DNA of 46,871 nt from an uncultured Prevotellaceae bacterium (GTDB lineage: Bacteria; Bacteroidota; Bacteroidia; Bacteroidales; Bacteroidaceae), in the NCBI GenBank assembly GCA_902786665.1, contig CADADN010000069.1, forward strand, positions 1 through 46,871, in the 5' to 3' direction. Below the pieces are notes generated by a model, which made no database searches, had not been told where the DNA came from, and worked only from the letters and a program-made list of their open reading frames with translations. This document shows, piece after piece, positions 18,601 to 24,967 of the stretch (positions within the stretch are counted from its first letter, which is position 1; each line of letters begins with the position of its first letter). Made by a program: the position numbers and the translations under genes.

Positions 18601-19892
18601 CCAATCTTCCAGCGTAGCGCGTTCTGGAAAGCCATGGCAGCCCCACGTGCGCAGTTCATGTAGTTCTGCCCACCGCTGCCACCTCGAACGACAGTCTCCG
18701 TGGGCCATGTGGCTATGCCCGAGCTGCTGTACTCGTTGGCACAGAGGATTTCCCAAGCCCGCTTGATTCGTGTGTCACCGCTGGCCAGCAATTGCTTGGC
18801 ACGGTCTATGTCCTGTTGTGACACAATTCCACCAGGATGCACGAAACCATGGTCGGCAGTTGCTTCAAATACTTTCTTGGCAGTATAGTTGACGGTTGAT
18901 TTGGCTTGGGCGAGCAGTTGGGTGAGTGTCGTGACATATTCGTTGATGAGCGTCTGCGATGCGCGGCGGGCTTTCAGCTCCATCTGGCAGATGTGTATCT
19001 CGTCCTTCAGCTCAGCCACGGCATTAGGGGCATATTTTTCGCCAGCAGAAGCAGTGAACGCAAGACACTCCTCGACCTTGGCCTCGAGCGACGTGAAATC
19101 ACCTGGCGTGCCATATTTGTATTCTTCTTCCAAAAGCAAAGCTTCGGCGGCTAGTTTGGACACGGCATCATCGCTGACACAAGCATCGTAAATCCTAAAA
19201 TCAGCCACCTGGGTCTGCTTCAAGTAGTTGTCACCAGAGAACGGCGGACGGCCTATCCAGTTGTATGATGGCACAGCTGTGAAAGTGGTGCTGAGCACAG
19301 GCATCTGCGTATTGGTCTGCACACGCTTTCCATCGATGAACAATTCTCCTCGCTGACCCTTCTGGCGATAGAGCACATGCACCCATCTGCCTTTGGGCGA
19401 GGCGCTGCCTATCTCCATTCCGGTTTCATGGTTGTACCCACCTGTCGAGGTGGCCATCCGCTGTGCGTTCAGGCGGTAAGCTGTATATGGCGATGCATCG
19501 GCAGTGTTGGCAGCCGACTGTGAAAAGCACCAGAGGAAAAAGCCCTGGCCGGAGAGAGATGCGGACGCATCCACGCGGTAGCACACAGAAACAGTGAAGT
19601 CCAGCAACTCCTTGACAATGGCTCCAGCATCACGTGTCATGTCCATATAGCCCGTGGCATTGCCCAATTCCAGTACGTGATAACGTCCCATCTCCATGAC
19701 TTTGGCAACACCTTTCAGACTGGCAGTCACACCAGAAACATCATCCTTCACGCTTGTTCCTGATACATTCGAGAAGTCGAAATGCATCTTCAGATTCTCC
19801 GATGGCAGATTATCGCTCTGTGCCGAGCGTACGTCCGCAGGACATGCTGTCATTCCAACAAGGAGTAACAATGCCAATAACTTTTCTTTCAT
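15633..19892 (-). CDS. Large secreted alginate-lyase-superfamily protein with LamG and Ig-like modules
   Basis: The start is placed at 19892 (MKEKLLALLLLVGMTACPADV), ten codons into the open frame; this gives 1419 aa with a signal peptide, and the VGMTAC may alternatively be a lipobox. Order: LamG/concanavalin-like domain about 30-240 (LKMHFDFSNVSG; FFLWCFSQSA; RGELFIDGKRV), a helical FIVAR-like linker about 250-335, an (alpha/alpha) lyase-like domain about 355-740 with QMQESGRDQGH near residue 610 and LNQGDDLFAYMDDRIAAG, then several Ig-like domains, a CBM-like module (FVVNPQFTGNGFGWNMSG) and a tail (IYDLQGRRLN ... GIYIRNGKKYIVR). It is first in the operon with the GH88 fusion. Substrate is probably an acidic polysaccharide; catalysis is inferred from family resemblance only. 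Confidence 0.75.
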   Translation of the reverse strand: MKEKLLALLLLVGMTACPADVRSAQSDNLPSENLKMHFDFSNVSGTSVKDDVSGVTASLKGVAKVMEMGRYHVLELGNATGYMDMTRDAGAIVKELLDFTVSVCYRVDASASLSGQGFFLWCFSQSAANTADASPYTAYRLNAQRMATSTGGYNHETGMEIGSASPKGRWVHVLYRQKGQRGELFIDGKRVQTNTQMPVLSTTFTAVPSYNWIGRPPFSGDNYLKQTQVADFRIYDACVSDDAVSKLAAEALLLEEEYKYGTPGDFTSLEAKVEECLAFTASAGEKYAPNAVAELKDEIHICQMELKARRASQTLINEYVTTLTQLLAQAKSTVNYTAKKVFEATADHGFVHPGGIVSQQDIDRAKQLLASGDTRIKRAWEILCANEYSSSGIATWPTETVVRGGSGGQNYMNCARGAAMAFQNALRWKIGGTRANADAAVRIMMQWARECKGLGGDTNVSLAAGIYGHEWANAAELMRDYDGWSMEDFEEFKQWIVRVFYNPAIDFLRRRHDTWLNARYSNLGQRPGHYWSNWGLCNALCVMSIGILCDDVHMYNQGVSFYKYDHVGTYKDRSNLSVILNDGCNEFIGNLVPVVLPDERGPFGYLGQMQESGRDQGHALMALGLAVDICQVGLNQGDDLFAYMDDRIAAGAEFVAASNFGGMDAGSLPWKNYNYADCRGTMGAGWLMTGVNTGGSGEYRPYWDRLIGYYEGLRGVKMQYSEAASAKVCPDGGGGNYSQNSGGFDHLGFSTLTSWRPAVSAEEGITPLSGNIVYKGVTYKNQTNLGGLKYNYNVCPSKGIPADGCEITLQPQLPEGVIDTGQWLWNTGETSREITVKADHSYVYRVSFTAANGTMSQQAFAIAVCGDAPADVMTNEITVDGIIERSTEKTVLEGTSVILYAGSTTGWTNDYLWDNGQKNSVITIPAITSSRTYNCQYANQSGAVSESVFQLNVVPAMQTINDTEGSEVEVLSGSSVTLRLVIPSYMAGADIEWSDGSKGDMLTLDNVQDETQVTATYQGVGYSYKIHVKTSDYSYYNLLTTYKGYKLVTSTDELEQLSESHYFILASDDADLLIGLANAPLNGNKALFYKTPIDPLSDLSKVFTFEPFDGGFCLRNIDYDGLLLQTEMNAPHNLRTHDQPYPISWARLLMSYDGAAWTVENGTYTGNWLGLWTPSHGYKDGEEIACNKKGDDIGHLQIFAISKTRFHQEYLSKASEDTPLDATPFVVNPQFTGNGFGWNMSGTWGNQRFNGAVEVWHSTNFNFSQTIEGLPNGRYRATCQMANGEGGNTGYFYASSGTEMEKVVVTQSCKGSNFDAERNKMSANASYGLLSLLVTVADGSLTLGIKEPTSGTTWLVWDNVTLTYQGDIQSSIEDLQDEALDFRRTSNHPNTIYDLQGRRLNGVPTKGIYIRNGKKYIVR

Positions 19893-19937
19893 AATCAGTG
19901 CTTCATTTAAGTAGGTATTCATTTTTTAACGATGATG

Positions 19938-19945
19938 CAAAAATA
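19938..19945 (-). promoter_or_regulatory. -7 promoter element of the lyase operon
   Basis: The minus strand reads TATTTTTG (TAnnTTTG), 45 bp upstream of the ATG at 19892. It lies in the 211-bp divergent region shared with the AraC-type regulator at 20104. Confidence 0.5.
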
Positions 19946-20072
19946 GACATTCTTTTCACATATGCCCCATTCCTTTCGTCTAAAGATATGCGCTTCGTTC
20001 GTCCAATTGTCCACATAGACAATCCGAACATATATTTTAGACAAAAAAGGCAGTTATATCAAACATTTTTCT

Positions 20073-20080
20073 TATATTTG
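20073..20080 (+). promoter_or_regulatory. -7 promoter element of the second AraC-type regulator
   Basis: TATATTTG matches TAnnTTTG, 23 bp upstream of the ATG at 20104. The leader would be short. No convincing -33 TTTG is seen at the expected distance. Confidence 0.5.
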
Positions 20081-20103
20081 CCGATGAAGACTAACGATAA
20101 CAG

Positions 20104-22206
20104 ATGCGACGAAAGCTTTCAGTCATTATATGGTGCCTGTTTGCCTGCATTAATTACATGAGCGGACAGCGACATTGGACGGTGGCCGACGGGCTTCCGA
20201 CGGGAGAGGTGCAGCAGATAGTGGAGCTGCCCAACGGACAGATGCTTGTCAACTGCGAAGGAGTGTTCTGCCTTTCCAACGGGAGGTCATTCGACGTGGT
20301 GCCTTGCGACCAAAGTAGAGCATACCAATTGCCCCGATACACAAATCGGTATGGACTGTTGTGGGAGGGAGACTCCCTGCTGTGGCTGCACGACTTCTAC
20401 AGGATTTTTTGCTTCGATGCACACCAACGCATGTTTGTGAACGATGCCGGAAACAGGCTGAACGACAAACTGCAAAAGGACATCCTTTCCGACAAGGCAA
20501 GCACCCCGCAGCCAACCCTGTCACAAAGGAGCATCATCGACTCTCTCCATGTTGGCGACATAACCCTCGCTATAAACGACCGGCAAGGGGGATTATGGAT
20601 TGGAACCCGCTCCAGCGGCATCTATTATCAGCCTCCTCATAGGGCAAAGCCTGAAATCCATACGGGTGATGACCCGCTGATTGGCATGGCACGCAGTGCA
20701 AGCCTGCGAAGTGGACAAACTACTTTTGTACTAGAACTGCCTGACGGACGACAGTTGCGTTGTGACAGTCTTTGCCGATTGGGTTACTACCTGCCAGAAC
20801 AGCAAACCACAATTTCTCTCAACGACAAACTACCCACCTTAAACCAATACCGCCATATGGTGGGAGCATGCCCATTGGACGCAGATTGGGTGGCTGTATA
20901 TACGCAGAACGGGATATTCATGCTCAACACGAAAACAGACACTCTGGCCTCTTTCCCTCATGCCAAAGACATAGAACGATACAGCAGCAAATACAACTGC
21001 ATGCTGAAAGACAAAGATGGGATGCTGTGGATCGGAACTCAGAATGGACTTTTCGTCGTCAATCCGTCAAAATCAACCATCACTCGTGTTAGCGGAATGT
21101 CCAATGACTGTGTACGCAGCTTGGTCTTGGATGACAAAGGACATGTGTGGGCAGGCACTTCTTATGGAGTTTCACGCGTCACACCAACTGTTGTCAATTT
21201 AGGAACAGACGATGGCATACCTGCAATATCAATGATGGACAGGGCCGCATGCCTGACTGACGAAGGGCGTCTGGTATTCGCTGTAGGGGGTGGAATGGCA
21301 GTTGCCTTCAAGCCTGACGAATTAATAGGCAGCGAGAAGCCGTTGGCTGTGGTACTCACACGCATTGAAATCAATGGGGAAAATGTCCAAAAGCTGCCTA
21401 AATCACTCACCCATACCCAAAATTACCTCACGTTCCATTTTTCCACGCTCAACTATGCCAACCCGTCCCATGACCGTTACCGCTACCGCTTGGTAGGACT
21501 GGAGCATGAATGGAACACTTGCAACGACGGAAGCGGACAATGCATTGCCAGCTACAAGGCGCTGCCACCAGGCAACTACTCCTTCGAGGTGCAGGCTGCC
21601 ACGGCATCCGGAGAATGGGGGCCTGTGACAAAGTTGGCATTCGTCATCAGCCACCCTTGGTGGCTCACATGGTGGGCAAAAATGCTATACTGCTGTCTGG
21701 TGTTGGCTATTGCAGGAAGGCTCATTGCGTTATACCTGAAGAAAAAGAAGGCCAAGATGGAGCATGAGAACGACCAACGTGTGAACCGCCTGTTCGAACT
21801 ACGCGAGGAAGCCCGCCATCAGTTTGCAGAGTCTGCCAACATCGCCCCAGACAAAATCACCATCAACGCTGAAGAAGAAAAGATGGTATCAAAAATGTTG
21901 AAAGCCATAGAGGCTCATATTGACGACGAGCAATACAACGCAGACCAGCTGGCACGAGACATTGCCATGAGCCGCGCCTCACTTTACAAGAAGATGCAAA
22001 CAATCCTGGGCATCACACCTACAGACTTCATACGCAACGTCCGTCTGAAGCGAGCCGCCCAATTGCTGGCCGACACCCAACTCTCCATCAATGAGATTGC
22101 CAGCCGTGTCGGTTTCGTCACAGCCCGCAACTTCTCTTCCCAATTCAAAAAGATGTTCGGGGTCACTCCTTCAGAGTACCGGGACCCCCCAAAGAATCTT
22201 GAATAA
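20104..22206 (+). CDS. Membrane-spanning sensor fused to AraC regulator (no kinase or receiver)
   Basis: A 700-aa protein built like the regulator at 9629-11602: signal anchor (MRRKLSVIIWCLFACINYMSG), propeller repeats (HWTVADGLPTGEVQQIVELPN; INDRQGGLWIGTRSSGIYY; LKDKDGMLWIGTQNGLFVV; LDDKGHVWAGTSYGVSRV), a Y_Y_Y domain (FHFSTLNYANPSHDRYRYRL ... LPPGNYSFEVQA), a transmembrane helix (WAKMLYCCLVLAIAGRLIALY), a charged linker and a C-terminal AraC domain (ADQLARDIAMSRASLYKKM; INEIASRVGFVTARNFSSQF). No phosphotransfer domain lies between helix and AraC domain. It is divergent from the lyase operon, which it most likely controls through the 211-bp shared intergenic region. Confidence 0.85.
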   Translation: MRRKLSVIIWCLFACINYMSGQRHWTVADGLPTGEVQQIVELPNGQMLVNCEGVFCLSNGRSFDVVPCDQSRAYQLPRYTNRYGLLWEGDSLLWLHDFYRIFCFDAHQRMFVNDAGNRLNDKLQKDILSDKASTPQPTLSQRSIIDSLHVGDITLAINDRQGGLWIGTRSSGIYYQPPHRAKPEIHTGDDPLIGMARSASLRSGQTTFVLELPDGRQLRCDSLCRLGYYLPEQQTTISLNDKLPTLNQYRHMVGACPLDADWVAVYTQNGIFMLNTKTDTLASFPHAKDIERYSSKYNCMLKDKDGMLWIGTQNGLFVVNPSKSTITRVSGMSNDCVRSLVLDDKGHVWAGTSYGVSRVTPTVVNLGTDDGIPAISMMDRAACLTDEGRLVFAVGGGMAVAFKPDELIGSEKPLAVVLTRIEINGENVQKLPKSLTHTQNYLTFHFSTLNYANPSHDRYRYRLVGLEHEWNTCNDGSGQCIASYKALPPGNYSFEVQAATASGEWGPVTKLAFVISHPWWLTWWAKMLYCCLVLAIAGRLIALYLKKKKAKMEHENDQRVNRLFELREEARHQFAESANIAPDKITINAEEEKMVSKMLKAIEAHIDDEQYNADQLARDIAMSRASLYKKMQTILGITPTDFIRNVRLKRAAQLLADTQLSINEIASRVGFVTARNFSSQFKKMFGVTPSEYRDPPKNLE

Positions 22207-22282
22207 ACAGATAAACTCCACCTTTTTCAAATACCATCCTCAAGTCGTCTTGTGGATGACCTCGCCATTGCAGATGTTGCAA

Positions 22283-22680
22283 TCACCGATCTTTCACTTT
22301 TGTCTGTCGTTGTCTGGAGAATTTGTTGTTATTGATGATTTTGTATTCGTCGAGTGGCCTATACCCCCGTTCTGACATCAGTTCGTCCCAATTACTGGGG
22401 AGTTCGATTTTGACGGTTGAATAACCTCCACCCAGCATGGTCTGCACCTTGTTGCGCGCCGCATCGCCAGTAATGAGAAACTGTGTCATGCCCTTCTGCA
22501 TGGTTTTTGACGAGTTGATAAGTGCTCCCACTCCAGTAATGAGAAACTGTGTCATGCCCTTCTGCATGGTGGGAATGGTCTCGATGGTGGCACAAAGCGA
22601 CTCGCAGACATAGGAGGGGCTGCGATGTTGATTACATCGTGGAGGGTACCCCTTTTAGCCTTCACTTTGATGATAGCTGA
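22283..22680 (-). pseudogene. Decayed gene of unknown family
   Basis: The 743-bp gap between the regulator and hipB holds a broken minus-strand gene. One frame reads IIKVKAKRGTLHDVINIAAP up to about 22610; a neighbouring frame then reads SYVCESLCATIETIPTMQKG and MTQFLITG, repeats MQKGMTQFLITG, and ends GYSTVKIELPSNWDELMSER and GYRPLDEYKI. The composition looks like real protein, but no single frame spans it and I do not recognise the family. A 38-bp duplication lies inside it. An imperfect hairpin at 22235-22258 (CATCCTCAAG / CTTGTGGATG) after the regulator stop could be a weak terminator; nothing else is seen up to the hipBA promoter. Confidence 0.35.
22467..22570. repeat. 38-bp exact direct repeat, 66-bp period
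   Basis: Two identical 38-bp copies (22467-22504 and 22533-22570) begin CCAGTAATGAGAAACTGTGT and end CTTCTGCATGGT. The 66-bp period is a multiple of three, so on the minus strand the peptide MQKGMTQFLITG is duplicated in frame. This looks like a recent tandem duplication within the decayed gene. Confidence 0.85.
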
Positions 22681-22837
22681 ACCGACGCACGAACAAGAGC
22701 AGAGTCAAACTTGTTTGAACTATGCCGCGTGAGAAGGAGGAAGACGAAGTTAAAGCAAGACCGAGAAGAAATATGAGCAAAATCATCTGAATCTATGATT
22801 TTATCGAAATTTAGTTGATTTTGCTCGCATCTTTTTA

Positions 22838-22867
22838 TTGCCGTATTGAAATATTGTTGTATATTTG
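22838..22867 (+). promoter_or_regulatory. hipBA promoter
   Basis: TTG at 22838-22840 is followed after 19 bp by TATATTTG at 22860-22867, a good Bacteroidota -33/-7 pair. It lies about 80 bp upstream of the HipB-like start, leaving room for autoregulatory binding. Confidence 0.6.
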
Positions 22868-22949
22868 CAGCGTAAATATCAGATAATTGAAGATAACAAT
22901 GAATATTTTCAAGTAAATGTCAATATAATGATATATAAATAACAAAGAT

Positions 22950-23258
22950 ATGGCCGACTTATATGAATACTCCACACCAGAACTTGTACGATTGCTTGGC
23001 AGTCGGTTCAAGGAATACCGTATGCGATGCAACCTAACACAACGGGAGGTGGCTGAGCAGTCAGGTATTGGACTGACCACCATCCACAAGTTTGAAAACG
23101 GGACTGCGGGCAACCTCTCACTGTCCACTTTCATCCTGCTCCTGAAAGTCGTGGGGCAGATCAATGCGTTGGACGATTTGCTGCCGGAACTTCCCGAATC
23201 GCCCTACCTCGTCCGCAAGGATGACAGGAAGGCACAAAGGATACGACACTCCAAATAA
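22950..23258 (+). CDS. hipB: HipB-like antitoxin, XRE-family HTH
   Basis: A 102-aa protein with a helix-turn-helix at about 18-75: LGSRFKEYRMRCNLTQREVA, then QSGIGLTTIHKFENGTAG and LSLSTFILLLKVVG. This is the XRE/HipB fold. The C-terminal tail (SPYLVRKDDRKAQRIRHSK) is basic. It sits 9 bp before a HipA-like kinase gene, the standard antitoxin-toxin order, and is expected to repress its own promoter and hold HipA inactive. Known HipB proteins are 70-110 aa, so length fits. Confidence 0.85.
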   Translation: MADLYEYSTPELVRLLGSRFKEYRMRCNLTQREVAEQSGIGLTTIHKFENGTAGNLSLSTFILLLKVVGQINALDDLLPELPESPYLVRKDDRKAQRIRHSK

Positions 23259-23267
23259 TTTCCTGAC

Positions 23268-24776
23268 ATGATAAAGACACTGAGAGTAATTCTATGGGAC
23301 GAGGAGATAGGAAGGCTTGCTTGGGATGAGCGGCGCAGACTGTCGTACTTCACTTACAATCCGGAGTTTGTCAAGAAGGGACTGAATGTATCCCCTCTTG
23401 TCGCTCCTGTGGACGGTGTCAGGGCAATGGCACCAGTATGGGGTGAGGATACCAAGATATATCAGAGGCTTCCTGCGTTTGTCGCAGACTCCCTGCCTGA
23501 TGCATGGGGTAACCAACTCTTTGACCTGTGGCGACAACAGAACCATCTGGCCAATGCCGATATCACTCCACTTGACAAGTTGTCGTTCATCGGACGTCGC
23601 GGCATGGGAGCCTTGGAGTTCCTTCCCGAGATGACCAGGGAACGTAGGGCTGGAAAGGTTGATGTGAAATCATTGGCAGACTTGGCAAAACGTATCTTTG
23701 CCGAAAGGGAGCACGCACGTATCCTGCCCGAGGAATCCATCACCATGCAGTCGTTGCTGACTGTCGGCACATCAGCCGGTGGCCGTCAGCCAAAGGCCAT
23801 CATAGCCATCAACAAGGAGACAGGACAAATCAGGAGTGGACAGATTGCCGGATTGGAGGGTTATGACTACTATCTGTTGAAGTTCGGCAACTCCAAATAC
23901 AGTTCCGCCGAGTTGGAGATGACCTACTATGAGCTGGCGACAGCTGCGGGAATCAACATGATGCCCTCGGAACTCTATCCGGTTGAAGGCAACAATCATT
24001 TCATGACCAAACGCTTTGACCGTGACGGAAAGAAGAAGCTGCACACGCAGACGCTGGCCGCCATGTATCCTGACGCCGACAGTTATGAGCAGTTGATAGC
24101 GGTTTGCCGCAAGCTCCATCTCCCCGAGGCAGACTGCCAGGAGGTGTTCCGAAGAATGGTGTTCAACATTCTTGCCAACAACACTGATGACCACAACAAG
24201 AACTTTTCCTTCATCATGCAGAAGGATGGCACCTGGCGGCTTTCACCTGCCTACGACATCACCTACATCATCGATAGCGGGGGCTATCTGCCCAACGTGG
24301 ACCACTGCCTATACATCAGGGCAAAGTTGCGTGGTATTACTCGCGATGATGTAATAGAGTTTGCCCGTGACAACGGCATCCGAAGGCCTGATGCCATCAT
24401 CAGGGATGTTGTAAGGTCATTGAGGAATTTCCGTGCGGCAGCCACTAAATATGGAGTATCCGAACAGTGGATAGGCAGAGTGGAGACCACAATTACCAGC
24501 CATTTGAAAGCATGGGACCTATTGGAGGAAGGAACCCAATCATCTGCCATGCAAATAGGAGGACATACTGTTACAGATTTTCACATCGAACTCCAGTACA
24601 AAGGCAATTACCTTCTAGTTGCTACAATAGACGGAAGAAACATGAAGTACATCATCCGCAAGGGGACACAAGAGTATGATGCCATTGCAATGACAGGTCT
24701 GGCAAGCATGACAGAAGAAAAAAAGAAGGAACTCATCAGCCTCTATCTTCTTCCAAAAATTGATGGTGATAAGTAG
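23268..24776 (+). CDS. hipA: HipA-like serine/threonine kinase toxin
   Basis: A 502-aa HipA-family kinase, somewhat longer than E. coli HipA (440 aa) because of a C-terminal extension from about 430 (GHTVTDFHIELQYKGN...). It has the N-terminal HipA couple domain (VILWDEEIGRLAWDERRRLS), the regulatory loop with TVGTSAGGRQPKA (Ser169 would match the autophosphorylated serine), the ATP-binding lysine at about K205 (YYLLKFGNSKY), the catalytic loop NNTDDHNKNFSF (D307) and the metal-binding Asp at about D330 (LSPAYDIT). All kinase residues are present, so it is probably active. E. coli HipA phosphorylates glutamyl-tRNA synthetase; the target here is unknown. It forms an operon with the HipB-like gene and is convergent with the SusR-like gene. 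Confidence 0.88.
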   Translation: MIKTLRVILWDEEIGRLAWDERRRLSYFTYNPEFVKKGLNVSPLVAPVDGVRAMAPVWGEDTKIYQRLPAFVADSLPDAWGNQLFDLWRQQNHLANADITPLDKLSFIGRRGMGALEFLPEMTRERRAGKVDVKSLADLAKRIFAEREHARILPEESITMQSLLTVGTSAGGRQPKAIIAINKETGQIRSGQIAGLEGYDYYLLKFGNSKYSSAELEMTYYELATAAGINMMPSELYPVEGNNHFMTKRFDRDGKKKLHTQTLAAMYPDADSYEQLIAVCRKLHLPEADCQEVFRRMVFNILANNTDDHNKNFSFIMQKDGTWRLSPAYDITYIIDSGGYLPNVDHCLYIRAKLRGITRDDVIEFARDNGIRRPDAIIRDVVRSLRNFRAAATKYGVSEQWIGRVETTITSHLKAWDLLEEGTQSSAMQIGGHTVTDFHIELQYKGNYLLVATIDGRNMKYIIRKGTQEYDAIAMTGLASMTEEKKKELISLYLLPKIDGDK

Positions 24777-24837
24777 TGGTAGATTCGAATGATAATAAGA
24801 AAACTGTTTTATCTGGCCACAAACATCACAGTCTTAC

Positions 24838-24925
24838 TCAAACATCAATCATCCTGACGTGGCTGAACCAATTGCAAAAATACCCCAATCTGCTGGCAGA
24901 CATTTGCGAATCCGTTCTGGCCACT
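24838..24925 (-). pseudogene. 3' fragment of a metallophosphoesterase gene
   Basis: On the minus strand this reads SRLGYFCNWFSHVRMIDV followed by a stop, closely matching the C-terminus of the phosphoesterase at 37.0 kb (QLGYVFQQEHLHNWFSHVRM, then IEI and stop) except for a six-residue gap. Only this tail is recognisable. It lies in the 191-bp gap between the convergent hipA and SusR-like genes. Confidence 0.6.
24845..24874. repeat. 30-bp direct repeat, left copy
   Basis: Identical over 30 bp to 36992-37021 and in the same orientation; the repeat begins TCAATCATCCTGACGTGGCT and ends GAACCAATTG. With two mismatches the similarity extends seven bases further left, through the stop codon of the phosphoesterase tail. 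The two copies bracket the whole SusCD locus. Confidence 0.9.
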
Positions 24926-24967
24926 TTGTAATTATGAAAGGATGCAGGTCTCTAAGCCTGTAAATCA

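Noticed and set aside
22467-22570. Repeat pair considered as a CRISPR or insertion-sequence end
   Set aside because: Only two direct copies, coding in frame, no cas genes or transposase, so an internal duplication.
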